DNA of 64,000 nt, taken from positions 27,045 to 91,044 of the forward strand of contig JAFRGL010000003.1 in assembly GCA_017433825.1 (NCBI GenBank), written 5' to 3'. The notes under the pieces were generated by a model. The model was not told the DNA's origin, did no database searches, and worked only from the letters and a program-made list of their open reading frames with translations. Below, one piece after another: positions 9,111-18,095 of the stretch; position 1 is the first letter of the stretch, and every line of letters begins with the position of its first letter. The DNA comes from Eubacterium sp. Its GTDB lineage: Bacteria; Bacillota; Clostridia; Lachnospirales; Lachnospiraceae. Both the position numbers and the translations under genes were made by a program.

Positions 9111-9497
9111 TCAGCTCTCCACGATCTCCAAGATATTCATCGGGCAGTTCTTCGCACAAATGCCGCAGGAAATACACTTGCTGGCCTTCTCGTCCTTCAA
9201 AACCATAACCTGCATCGGGCAGGCTTCCACACACTCGCCGCAGCCGACACATTTTGCTTTATTGATCATGAATACGCCGTTGGGCAGCTGCATGATGGCA
9301 TCATGCTGACAGGTTCTCATGCATTTCCCGCACTGAATGCAGGTTTTGGGCTTCGCAGTCAGATACTCTTTCCCGGGCACAATACGGATACAGGAAAGCT
9401 TTGCGTCAAATTCTTTATAAAAGGTCTCAGAACAGGCAATCACACATTCAAGACACGCATGGCAAGCGTCCGGATTGGTAACTGTAAGTCTCTTCAT
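9111..9497 (-). CDS. 4Fe-4S dicluster ferredoxin-like electron carrier
   Basis: 128 residues. Cysteines are grouped as in HycB/CooF-type polyferredoxins: CHACLECVIAC near residue 13, CIQCGKCMRTC, CVGCGECVEAC, and CISCGICAKNC near the end, enough for up to four cubane clusters. Such proteins carry electrons between cytoplasmic oxidoreductase subunits. It is monocistronic, with GGAGG upstream of the ATG and a terminator after the stop, so no dedicated partner enzyme is adjacent. Confidence 0.9.
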   Translation of the reverse strand: MKRLTVTNPDACHACLECVIACSETFYKEFDAKLSCIRIVPGKEYLTAKPKTCIQCGKCMRTCQHDAIMQLPNGVFMINKAKCVGCGECVEACPMQVMVLKDEKASKCISCGICAKNCPMNILEIVES

Positions 9498-9659
9498 TGC
9501 ATGGTCCTCCGTCAGTTGTTTATATAATGCGATTGTTAATTTTTAGTCTATCTTTTCCTATTATACCATAGTTTCGGGGAATTACCAGTAGAGAAATAAC
9601 AAATTTTCATTTAGTAATTCGTGAAAACTTGGCGGTTTATATTCAGATTCTGAATATTA

Positions 9660-10433
9660 TCAGCGGTTTTTCAGTTCCTCCACGGTCCTGGCGATTTCAT
9701 CCTGGTAGCTTTCCATCAGCTCCTGCCAGCCGTCCTCGTAATCGAAGCAGATATCATACACGTCCTCCGCATCCTCCATCCGCTTCACATAACCCTCCAG
9801 CATGGGGATATCCTTCTCATAACAGTGGAAGCTGTTGGCCCGGTGGGTGTAGGAGCCCATCTTCACGCCCAGCGCGTCCGCAAACCTTTTCTGCAGCATG
9901 ATCAGCGCGAAAGCGTTCATGAAGGTGGCCTTGCAGGCGTCATTCGACCGGAAAAGCACTTTGCAGTGCAGCGCGTCGTTCCGGATAAAATACTGGATAT
10001 GCTGCAGGCAGGCCGGATCCTCGGAGGGCATGTCCTTTGCAGCGTCCCGCACCAGGATAACAGCCCTTCGGCTGGAAGCATTCCTTTTCAGGTCTTCGAT
10101 AATGAAATCAAACTGGTTCTCCATCCTCTGGTGGTAGGTGTAGGCCCAGTTGCCCTTTTCCACTTCAAAATCCAGGATACCGTCCAGCATTTCCTGGCGG
10201 TACTGCTCCAGTTCCTTCGGGCCGCCTATGAAAAGCCTGCTGATTAAGGGCTCTGCCAGCGGAGTTTCAATGAACATGGTCATGCTGACTTCCTTCTGCC
10301 TTGTGTTCCAGTCCCCGCAGGGATATAAGCTTTCCTGTGCCGCCAGTATCTTCAGGGCTTCATGGTAGGCTTCCGGCAGGGTCTTCGCCCTGACCAGGTA
10401 TTCTTCCACGCCGCCGGTATAGTTATATTCCAT
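9660..10433 (-). CDS. Divergent thymidylate synthase-family protein
   Basis: 257 residues from the ATG at 10433, preceded by AAGGAGAG. Conserved ThyA elements can be followed: SSRRAVI (phosphate-binding Arg pair), DPACLQHIQYFI with the catalytic Cys in the P-x-C position, RSNDACKATFMN with Asp169- and Asn177-equivalents, and NSFHCYEKD with the H-x-Y pair. The Asn177-equivalent favours dUMP over dCMP as substrate, but the G-x-PFN segment is changed to A-T-F-M-N and the usual N-terminal folate region is poorly matched. Either an unusual thymidylate synthase or a relative acting on another pyrimidine nucleotide is possible. It is a single gene; no dihydrofolate reductase is adjacent. Confidence 0.7.
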   Translation of the reverse strand: MEYNYTGGVEEYLVRAKTLPEAYHEALKILAAQESLYPCGDWNTRQKEVSMTMFIETPLAEPLISRLFIGGPKELEQYRQEMLDGILDFEVEKGNWAYTYHQRMENQFDFIIEDLKRNASSRRAVILVRDAAKDMPSEDPACLQHIQYFIRNDALHCKVLFRSNDACKATFMNAFALIMLQKRFADALGVKMGSYTHRANSFHCYEKDIPMLEGYVKRMEDAEDVYDICFDYEDGWQELMESYQDEIARTVEELKNR

Positions 10434-10570
10434 TTTTCTCTCCTTATGGGTGATGTCCGGGAGTTTCCCGGACGGAAAATACTGTTTTGTATATTCTACC
10501 AATAACCGCCGCATAATGCCAGCGGTAAATTGTTTTTTGGAAAAAAGGAATCCGTCCCGGCCGTGAAAAA

Positions 10571-10595
10571 GGCAGCCTTACAAAGCAAGGCTGCC
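10571..10595 (-). terminator. Terminator of the metal-export/MATE operon
   Basis: GGCAGCCTT pairs with AAGGCTGCC around a 7-nt loop, followed by TTTTT on the minus strand. It is 14 nt beyond the MATE stop codon. Confidence 0.85.
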
Positions 10596-10608
10596 CTGAA
10601 ATCATGAA

Positions 10609-11973
10609 TTATCCGCCCGTTTCCGGATTCTTTTGTAAATGCGGCCGCAGGAACAGGAAAAAGGCAACGGCAAAGCAGGCTGCGGCCGTGGCCCAGGTTA
10701 CGGGATAAACCGCGGCCAGCGACTGCAGTGTTCCGAAATGCTTCGAAAACACCGCCAGGAGGCTGATGCGCACAGCGCAGAGGTTCGCGATAATGATGCA
10801 CATGGAGGTCAGGGAATAGCCCATGGCCCGCACCGCGCCGCCGAAGACCTCGATAAAGGGATAAATCCAGTACAGCGGGAAGGTCACCCTTGCCAGGCTT
10901 ATGGCAAGGTTCATCACCTCCGCGTCCTTCATGAACCACCGGAAAACCGTTTCTGAAAATCCCAGGATGGCCCCCGAAATACAAAGCACGATGACCGCGC
11001 CGGTAAATACCAGTGTAAGGGAGCCCTTCCGGATGCGTTTATACTGCGCCGCGCCTATATTCTGGCCGGTAAAGGCCGTGGAGGCCTGCCCAAAGGCCAG
11101 GATCGCCAGGAAATTCAGGTTCTCCACCTTATAATAGGTGGAAAACGCGGCCACCGCCGTATCCCCAAAACCGTTTATATACACCTGCACGATGATGTTC
11201 GAGAAGGTAATGATGATGGTCTGTATCCCGGTGGGAAGGCCGATGCGCAGCACCTGTCGGAGGGTTTTCCCGTCGATGTGCAGTTCCTTTGCGGAAAGCC
11301 GAAGCCTCCGTCCCGGCCTTCTTGCGAAAAGCCCGATAAGCACCGCGGAAAAGGTCTGCGTTGCCATGGTCGCGATGGCAACGCCCGCAACGCCTAAGGG
11401 GATCACCAGGATGAACAGGGCGTCAAAAGCCACGTTCAGGATTCCGCAGATGACCAGCACGACAAAGGGTGTGGAGGAATCCCCCTCCGCCCGGAAGCTG
11501 CCCGTGACCATGTTGTAGAACACCAGCATGGGCAGGCTTATCAGATAGAGGCGGATATAAACCACCGCCTGGGGGAGCACCGTCGCCGGCGTGTTCAGAA
11601 TGGAAAGGATATTCGGGGCGAAAAGCTCGCCCAGCACCAGGAGCAGAAGGCCGCCGATAAGCCCGAAGGCCACGGAGGTATGCAGGGCTTTCCTGCCCAG
11701 ATCGACCCTTCCGGAACCGATGGCCCGGGACGCCACCACCGTGGTGCCCACGGAAATACCGGTAAAAAGCCCGATGGTGATATTGATCAGCGTGGAAGAA
11801 GCGCCTACAGCCGCCGCGGCGGTTTTATCCATCACATTTCCCACGAAAATAAAATCCACGGTATTGTACAGCTGCTGGAATACGCTTCCGCCGATCATCG
11901 GAAGAATAAAACGAATCAGAGGGCCGAAAACCGGCCCTTTGGTCATATCGATTGCTTTGGATTGTCCGGCCAT
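10609..11973 (-). CDS. MATE family efflux transporter
   Basis: 454 residues from the ATG at 11973. Twelve hydrophobic segments and the early motif GPVFGPLIRFILPMIGG, then QQLYNTVDFIFVG, identify a MatE-type (NorM/DinF-like) drug/sodium or proton antiporter. Further family blocks are SRAIGSG and PTGIQTIIITFSN. It starts 11 nt after the P-type ATPase stop codon, so it is co-transcribed with the metal-export genes; a direct metal role is not implied by the family. The ribosome site is a modest GAGGTG. Confidence 0.93.
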   Translation of the reverse strand: MAGQSKAIDMTKGPVFGPLIRFILPMIGGSVFQQLYNTVDFIFVGNVMDKTAAAAVGASSTLINITIGLFTGISVGTTVVASRAIGSGRVDLGRKALHTSVAFGLIGGLLLLVLGELFAPNILSILNTPATVLPQAVVYIRLYLISLPMLVFYNMVTGSFRAEGDSSTPFVVLVICGILNVAFDALFILVIPLGVAGVAIATMATQTFSAVLIGLFARRPGRRLRLSAKELHIDGKTLRQVLRIGLPTGIQTIIITFSNIIVQVYINGFGDTAVAAFSTYYKVENLNFLAILAFGQASTAFTGQNIGAAQYKRIRKGSLTLVFTGAVIVLCISGAILGFSETVFRWFMKDAEVMNLAISLARVTFPLYWIYPFIEVFGGAVRAMGYSLTSMCIIIANLCAVRISLLAVFSKHFGTLQSLAAVYPVTWATAAACFAVAFFLFLRPHLQKNPETGG

Positions 11974-11984
11974 CGTGCGCACCT

Positions 11985-13889
11985 CTACAGATTCTTCACG
12001 AACAGGCAGCGGATGGCATTTAAAACTGCCAGAATCATCACGCCCACGTCGGCGATGATGGCAATCCACATGTTGGCGATGCCGAAGGCCGCCAGTATCA
12101 GGCAGGCAATCTTAACCCCGAGGGCAAAGGTGATGTTCTGTTTGACAATCCGCAGGCATTTGCGGGAAATTTTGATGGCCTTGGGAATCTTTAAGGGATC
12201 GTCATCCATCAGGACGATGTCCGCCGCCTCAATGGCCGCGTCCGAACCCAGGGCACCCATGGCAATGCCGATATCGGCCCGGGAAAGCACCGGCGCGTCG
12301 TTGATGCCGTCGCCGACAAAGGCCAGTTTCTTTTTATCCGTGCATTCCTTCAGCAGCTCTTCCACCGCCTCCACCTTGTCGGAGGGAAGCAGTTCCGCCC
12401 GGAAATCGGTAAGGCCCACCTCCGCAGCCACCTTTTCGGCTACGGATTTCGCGTCGCCGGTCAGCATGACGGTCTTCTCCACGCCGGCCTTTTTCAGCTG
12501 CTGCATGGCTTCTTTGGAGCTGGGCTTCAGTTCGTCGGAAATGACGATGTGTCCGGCGTATGTACCGTCAAGGGCCACGTGGATGATGGTGCCGGTATGG
12601 TGGCAGGGAATCGCCTCCACGCCTATCTTCGTCATCAGTTTTTCATTGCCGATGGCCACTTCCACGTCATCCACCTTCGCAATGATGCCGTGGCCGGAGA
12701 TTTCCTGAACGTCGGAAACCCTGGAACGGTCCACATTTCTCGCGTAGGCGTTAATCAGGCTCTGGCTTATGGGATGGGAGGAATGACACTCCGCCAGCGC
12801 CGCATATTCCAGAAGCGTTTTCTCATCAATGGGGCTGTGATGGATGGCCGTCACCTCGAAATTGCCCTTTGTAATGGTTCCGGTCTTGTCAAACGCCACC
12901 ACCCGGACCTCAGAGAGAATTTCCAGGAAGTTGGAGCCTTTGACCAGTACGCCTTCCCGGCTTGCCCCGCCGATGCCGGCAAAGAAGCTTAACGGAATGC
13001 TGATAACCACCGCACACGGACAGCTGATGACCAGGAAGGTGCAGGCACGCATGATCCAGTCACGCCACAGCAGACCGGTACTTGCATAGTTACCCAGATG
13101 GAAAGCCATGCAGATAAGGGGCGGGGCAATGGCCAGCGCCAGCGCAATATAGCAGACGATAGGCGTATATACCCGGGCAAATTTGGAGATAAAGTTTTCG
13201 GATTTGGACTTCCGGGAAGCCGCGTTTTCCACCAGCTCCAGAATCTTGGAAGCGGTGGATTCGTCGAATTCCGCCGTTGTCCGGATGTACAGAACACCTG
13301 TCATGTTAATGCTGCCGGACAGTACTTCGCTGCCCTCCGCCACATCCACAGGCCTGCTCTCGCCGGTCAGCGCACTGGTATTCAAAGCCGAATGGCCTTC
13401 CGTAACCACGCCGTCGATGGGAATCTTCTCACCGGGCTTTACCACGATGATGCTGCCGGCTTCCACTTCATCCGGGTCCACCTGCTGCAGTTCCCCGTCC
13501 ACTTCAATATTGGCGTAATCCGGACGGATGTCCATCAGTTCGGAGATGTTCCGGCGGCTTTTGCCCACCGCATAGCTCTGGAAAAGCTCGCCCACCTGGT
13601 ACAGAAGCATAACCGCCACGCCTTCGCCGTATTCTCCCAGTACGATGGCGCCTATGGTGGCGATGGTCATCAGGAAGTTTTCGTCAAAAACCTGCCGGTT
13701 TAAAATACCCTTTCCCGCTTTCCTTAAAATATCATAGCCCACCAGCAGGTAAGGTATCAGAAACAGAATGATTAATGCCGGAAGCGGCAGGCTCACCTTC
13801 CAGATCTCCTCGGAAATCAGGAACACCGGCACCCAGAGGATCGCAGCGATAATAATACGAATCAGTAGATTTTTCTGTTTTTTATTCAT
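11985..13889 (-). CDS. P1B-2 type Zn/Cd/Pb-exporting P-type ATPase
   Basis: 634 residues without an N-terminal HMA domain. Transmembrane CPC motif (ISCPCAVVIS), phosphorylation motif DKTGTITKGN, HP locus (HSSHPIS), TGDAKSVAEKVA and hinge GDGINDAPVL are intact. Lysine in the helix NITFALGVK and the D-x-G of AIIADVGVM are the metal-site residues that mark the ZntA/CadA subgroup, so Zn, Cd or Pb is likelier than Cu. It pumps metal out of the cytoplasm. The chaperone-like HMA domain, usually fused at the N-terminus, is encoded separately just upstream. A strong hairpin lies between the two genes. Confidence 0.93.
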   Translation of the reverse strand: MNKKQKNLLIRIIIAAILWVPVFLISEEIWKVSLPLPALIILFLIPYLLVGYDILRKAGKGILNRQVFDENFLMTIATIGAIVLGEYGEGVAVMLLYQVGELFQSYAVGKSRRNISELMDIRPDYANIEVDGELQQVDPDEVEAGSIIVVKPGEKIPIDGVVTEGHSALNTSALTGESRPVDVAEGSEVLSGSINMTGVLYIRTTAEFDESTASKILELVENAASRKSKSENFISKFARVYTPIVCYIALALAIAPPLICMAFHLGNYASTGLLWRDWIMRACTFLVISCPCAVVISIPLSFFAGIGGASREGVLVKGSNFLEILSEVRVVAFDKTGTITKGNFEVTAIHHSPIDEKTLLEYAALAECHSSHPISQSLINAYARNVDRSRVSDVQEISGHGIIAKVDDVEVAIGNEKLMTKIGVEAIPCHHTGTIIHVALDGTYAGHIVISDELKPSSKEAMQQLKKAGVEKTVMLTGDAKSVAEKVAAEVGLTDFRAELLPSDKVEAVEELLKECTDKKKLAFVGDGINDAPVLSRADIGIAMGALGSDAAIEAADIVLMDDDPLKIPKAIKISRKCLRIVKQNITFALGVKIACLILAAFGIANMWIAIIADVGVMILAVLNAIRCLFVKNL

Positions 13890-13923
13890 GTTGTCTCCGT
13901 ATTATCTTTATTGTAAAGCAAAA

Positions 13924-13956
13924 CGGACTGCTTCATGCCCCGCATGAAGCAATCCG
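13924..13956 (-). terminator. Intercistronic hairpin between HMA gene and ATPase gene
   Basis: A 15-bp stem (CGGATTGCTTCATGC with GCATGAAGCAGTCCG, one G-U) with a 3-nt loop, followed on the minus strand by TTTTGCTTT. It could terminate part of the transcription, giving more chaperone than pump, or stabilise the upstream mRNA. Confidence 0.6.
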
Positions 13957-13968
13957 CTTCGTTATTAA

Positions 13969-14187
13969 TCAGATATAAACTTCGCAGTCGTCTTCGACCT
14001 TTTTGCAGTTGCTGCGTACGTTTTTCATCACGTCGTCCACGTCTGCGCCGTCTTCGAATTCGACCTTCATCTTCAGCGTCATGAAGCTGACAACCGCGTC
14101 CTTTACGCCCTCCGTCTTTTTGGCGGCAACTTCCATCTTCTCGGCGCAGGCTGCGCAGTCCACATCAATCTTGTATGATTTCTTCAA
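13969..14187 (-). CDS. Stand-alone HMA-domain metal-binding protein (CopZ-like)
   Basis: 72 residues, one heavy-metal-associated fold. The metal-binding loop is VDCAACAEKME, a CxxC motif in the first beta-alpha turn, followed by GVKDAVVSFMTLKMKVEF. It probably binds the metal exported by the ATPase encoded next and hands it over. In relatives the same domain is fused to the ATPase, so this is a split arrangement. It is the first gene of the operon; its promoter lies about 100 nt upstream and carries the CG-box shared with the nickel-type operon. Confidence 0.93.
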   Translation of the reverse strand: MKKSYKIDVDCAACAEKMEVAAKKTEGVKDAVVSFMTLKMKVEFEDGADVDDVMKNVRSNCKKVEDDCEVYI

Positions 14188-14258
14188 CCGGGTTTCCTCT
14201 CTTTCTTATATTCGTCGGTTCATACGTCCGGTTACCTATGTCTTACTGCAGACAATGT

Positions 14259-14300
14259 ATTATGACATATTCTTTCCGGAAATACAAGCCCCCCGGGGGG
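14259..14300 (-). promoter_or_regulatory. Promoter with C6G6 box upstream of the metal-export operon
   Basis: Minus strand: six C then six G (14300-14289), one base, -35 TTGTAT (14287-14282), 17-nt spacer containing CCGGAAAG, and -10 CATAAT (14264-14259). A 7-bp stem (GGGGGAC, AGAAA loop, GTCCCCC) also overlaps the C-run. The same layout precedes the NikA-like operon at 35838. G/C-tract boxes are typical of CsoR/RcnR-family metal-sensor operators; assignment to that family is inference. Confidence 0.6.
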
Positions 14301-14352
14301 ACTTTCTGTCCCCCGAACCGTACCGGTATACGGCACTTGCAAACCCTGTTTT

Positions 14353-16260
14353 TTATCCCAGAGGCAGGTTAAAGCTTTTTTCGCCGCTGTTTAAGGCCGC
14401 CTGGTTTACGGCGCTGTTTTCAAATCCCTGGCCGTAGCCGATATTATAAAACGAACCGCTGCTGAATACGGCGTCCAGCGCCAGGTTAAATGCGCCCTGC
14501 GATACGTTCTGGCCGTCCACCTGGTACACGGTTTCCACGCCTTCCGCGGAATTGTTTTCATTGGTGTAGAAGGTTCTTACCGTATTAAAGGAAAAACCGT
14601 CAATCCGGTAAACCTCCGTATACGCTTCGCCGAAATACTCCACATTGGAAACAATGGTATTCTCATACGGGACAAACCGTACCGTACCGAAAGAGCCGTA
14701 ATTTCCCAGAAATCCGGCATCGCCCTGCTTATAGGTGTAAATATCCACGCCGTCCACATGGGCGCCGGCTTCCGCTATGAAAAGCTCCGGCACCAGGTCG
14801 GAATCGCCGTAAGACAGTACGAATTTCGCCGATGACGAATACCGATGCAGGATTCTGGCATAAGCGGCCCGCCAGCTTTCGTCTGCCGGCTCATCCGGTA
14901 TGACTGTCCCGCCGGGTGTTTCCGGCGCTTCGGGATGCAGGGGTGTAAAGGAATCATCCCCGGAATCCGGTTCGGGCGCTGCAGGTTCGATGGGTATTTC
15001 CACAAACAGGACCGCATCCTTGTTCCCCCGGATGGACGTGCCGGAAGGCGTGTGCGAATCGAATTCTTCAAACCACTGGTAATCCGTATGCTCCTTCACG
15101 TATATTTTGTCATTTTCGCCGAGGAGCAGTTTGGCATTTTCCAGCGAATCTCCCAGTGTACGGGCTTTTTTCAGAGCTTCCAGTTCTTCCCTGACAATGG
15201 CTAAATCGTAGACGGTGTATACGGAATTATTGTGTCCGACCACAGCCTCCGCGCCGCAGGAAAGCAGCGCGTCGCTTAAGACATAGTTGTTGCCGAAGGG
15301 TTCGTCGTCCGTCATATCCCCGAACCCGTGGCAGCTTCCCAGGTGGACAATGGCGCCCGAAAGGCCGCCGTCCCCGTAATAATACGTAAAGAAAGCCGGC
15401 GTTATCATGGTAACCAGAACCTGCTCTTCATCCGATGTCATGCCCATATAGCAGAACATACGGTCATTCATGAAATCCTCCGTGCGTTCGGGGCCGGCCG
15501 TCAATGCGGTATCGTTATACACCTGGACGCAGGTCTGCACCTTGCCGCCAACCGGGTAAAGCGCCCCGTGAAGCTCCAGGATGATCATTTCCAAGCCTTT
15601 CAGGTCATACCGCATGGCTTTCGCAGTTGCCAGGGTCACTTCACCGGTAAACTCCGGAGTAACATCGAAATAGTCCTGCAGGCTTTTGCAGTCGGCAAGA
15701 CTCCCGTTTACGCTGTGCTCCAGTGCGGAATACACAACCACGTGCGCCGAGTTTTCCCCGGAGGGTGTTTTTCTTATGCTTTCCGGTTCGTACGCGGCAG
15801 GCGCACCTAAGGTACCGTCCTCCGGTTTGCGGAAATCAACGAACATCAGGCATCCGTCCTCCTGCCGGAAGGATACCAGCTCCATGTCCGGATATTCCGT
15901 CACTGAGCCTTCTTCAATCAGGCCGGATGCTTCCATTTCCCTTAAGAAGTCTGCGGTTTTTGCCACTTTTTCCTCAGCAGGAAGCGCTTCCATTTCAGGC
16001 GCGAAGGCAAACTCTTCGATACTTTCATGCAGTTCTTCCAGGGTGGCGGGCATTTCCGGAGTCTCTGTTTCTTCCGATACGGACACCGACTCGGATATAC
16101 TGACGGCCGCGGTACTGTCTTCGTTCGAGACGGAAGAAACGCTTCCCGTGCCGCTGTCATTTTTTCCGCAGGCGGATAAACTGCCTGCCGCCAGCGCAAT
16201 AATCAGAAAAAAAGGCAGAATACGAATATGGTTCTTCTTTGCTGTTTTACCCTGCATCAT
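14353..16260 (-). CDS. Lipoprotein with predicted CHAT/caspase-like peptidase core
   Basis: 635 residues. Signal peptide with lipobox L-S-A-C (Cys31), then a Ser/Glu-rich linker to about residue 70. Residues about 170-380 follow the caspase-fold order: strand HVVVYSALEHS, strand ending in the His-Gly box LELHG (His231), and strand VHLGSCHGFGD (Cys310). The following segment (LSDALLSCGAEAVVGHNNSVYTVYD) resembles the post-Cys segment of CHAT domains. A Pro/Gly spacer follows, then a C-terminal domain beginning SWRAAYARIL with DSDLVPELF, a module common in Clostridia lipoproteins. A surface-anchored cysteine peptidase is the inference; no substrate gene is evident nearby. The second ATG (16257) has better spacing to the AAAGGA site. 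Confidence 0.6.
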   Translation of the reverse strand: MMQGKTAKKNHIRILPFFLIIALAAGSLSACGKNDSGTGSVSSVSNEDSTAAVSISESVSVSEETETPEMPATLEELHESIEEFAFAPEMEALPAEEKVAKTADFLREMEASGLIEEGSVTEYPDMELVSFRQEDGCLMFVDFRKPEDGTLGAPAAYEPESIRKTPSGENSAHVVVYSALEHSVNGSLADCKSLQDYFDVTPEFTGEVTLATAKAMRYDLKGLEMIILELHGALYPVGGKVQTCVQVYNDTALTAGPERTEDFMNDRMFCYMGMTSDEEQVLVTMITPAFFTYYYGDGGLSGAIVHLGSCHGFGDMTDDEPFGNNYVLSDALLSCGAEAVVGHNNSVYTVYDLAIVREELEALKKARTLGDSLENAKLLLGENDKIYVKEHTDYQWFEEFDSHTPSGTSIRGNKDAVLFVEIPIEPAAPEPDSGDDSFTPLHPEAPETPGGTVIPDEPADESWRAAYARILHRYSSSAKFVLSYGDSDLVPELFIAEAGAHVDGVDIYTYKQGDAGFLGNYGSFGTVRFVPYENTIVSNVEYFGEAYTEVYRIDGFSFNTVRTFYTNENNSAEGVETVYQVDGQNVSQGAFNLALDAVFSSGSFYNIGYGQGFENSAVNQAALNSGEKSFNLPLG

Positions 16261-16324
16261 GTTTTCCTTTCCACAGCTTTTTTTTCAGTATACCATATTC
16301 TGCTTCAAAAACATCATTGTTTTT

Positions 16325-17674
16325 TCAGCCGGTCTGCGCCGCTCCTTCCGCCTCCTTTTTGCCGTCTGTAACCGGAAAGAGAATTATAACGCTAAAACCA
16401 GAGCCTTTAGATTCAGAACGGCATATACCGCCCATATCCTGCATCATATTCCGGATGCTTTGAATACCTATCCCGGTACCGTCGGCTGTTTCTCCGGACC
16501 TTGCAATCGTGTTTTGGAACATAAATCCGATTTCATTGTCCCTTTTTATCTATGAAATCAGAACCGGATACTGCGGATCCGCGTATTTTACAATGTTCGA
16601 TGCGATATTGTCCATGATTCGGACAATATAATCGGTATTGTAATTCAGCTGCCCTTCCTGCCACTGAATATCCAGGCTGATGTGAAATCCCTTTTGTTCC
16701 AGATATCCGCAGACCTCGGAAAGAGGATCGTAGAACACTTCCTGAAAAGAACCCGGCTCCAGTTCCGGTTTTTCGTCCTGTACCTCTTTCAGGGAATAAT
16801 CCAGCAAACGGTCCGTCCGCTCCTTCAGCTGATGCGCTTTCTGTCCGATTTTTTCAATATACGGTCTTTGCTCTGTCTCCCCTTCTTTTTTCTTCGTCAT
16901 AAGGATTTCCGTATACAGCATAATGGCTGTGATCGGTGTCCGCAAATCATGCGACATTTCCGTAATCACCTTTTTATGACGGCGTATCATTTCTGCTTCT
17001 CTTGCCTGGCTGTCCAGAAAACTTATCCTCATATTGTCCAGGCCTTCGGCCAGAACAGAGAGTTCATCATATCCCCTTACTGTGACGGGGCAGTGAAGGC
17101 CTCCTCCTTCCAGCACTTTGACTTCATCACTCAGCTGCCTTATGTATCTCATTTTTCTGCGGATGCCGCACAATACGATTATGAGAAAGACAAAAAAGCA
17201 AACGCCTATTTCAACGATTCGAATATAACTGTAGATTTGATACAGCCATGCACCGGTCATGAGTATTTCCGCTTCTCCGTCCGCAAATATGACTTTATCA
17301 TACACAATCCAGTCATAATCAGCCGGGACTATTTCCGCATTCCATATCTGTCTGTCCGGATAGTCGGAATCAAAAACCATAATACCGTCTTTATAAATAC
17401 TTACAGAAACGAGTTTCTGTTTCTGGACCCATTTGTTCAGAGCTTCTTCGTCTCTTGCGTTTATCTGATTTAAGGTAATATACTGCTGCAGTTCATAGAC
17501 AGCTTTTCTGTTTCTGACTTCAGTATAGTCGCTCTCCTCCATATACCGGTCAACCACATATTCACCCGCCTTGTCCAGCGCCAGAAAAAGCACTCCGGCA
17601 ACCACGGCAGCGGAAACCAGCAGAATCAGCATCTGCATGTAAATAGAATGAATCCTATGACTGTCTTGTTTCAA
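16325..17674 (-). pseudogene. Sensor histidine kinase interrupted by an in-frame amber codon
   Basis: The upstream part (17674-16553) encodes two membrane helices around an extracytoplasmic loop, a HAMP-like linker, the H-box SHDLRTPITAIM and the N-box NIASNIVKYADP, then stops at TAG (16552-16550). Without any shift the frame continues to 16325 with NEIGFMFQNT and the G2-type box GTGIGIQSIRNMMQDMGG, the end of a normal HATPase domain. Skipping the amber gives an uninterrupted kinase of about 449 residues. The truncated product lacks part of the ATP-binding domain and should be inactive unless the codon is read through. Its partner response regulator is also broken. Confidence 0.85.
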
Positions 17675-18095
17675 ACCGATATCCCTTCCCCCACAGTGTT
17701 TTTATATATTTGGGATTTTTAGGGTCTTTCTCTATCTTGGTACGAAGTTTTCGGATATGTACCATTACCGTACTGTTGCAGGAATAAAAATACGGTTCTT
17801 CCCAGATACTTTCATAAAGATTCTGTGCGGAAAACGTTTTTCCGCTGTGCTGCATCATGAGAAGCAGCATTTTATATTCTATATTGGAAAGTTCCTTCTC
17901 CGTTCCTTCAACAAAAACTTCATTGTATAACCTGTTGATACGGATTCCGGATAATTCCAGATACTCTTCTGCCTGTTCTTCCCCAACAGTGGTGCTGCCC
18001 ATATATACGGTATATCTGCGGATTAACGCCTTCACTCTTCCCAACAGTTCCGCGTAGGAAAAAGGTTTGGTCAGATAATCGTCCCCGCCTGCCAT
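17655..18095 (-). pseudogene. OmpR-type response regulator lacking most of its receiver domain
   Basis: The 146-residue frame begins at MAGGDDYLTKPFSYAELLGRV, which is beta-5 and the last helix of a receiver, including the conserved Lys of LTKPF. The phospho-acceptor Asp and everything before it are missing. The winged-helix output domain is complete (NIEYKMLLLMMQHSGKTFS to TLWGKGYRFE). The upstream DNA belongs to another frame, a short start resembling an FtsX-type permease, which suggests a deletion junction near 18095. The end overlaps the kinase start by about 20 nt, as in a normal pair. Translation could still be coupled through TGATG, giving a phosphorylation-independent DNA-binding domain. 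Confidence 0.8.
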
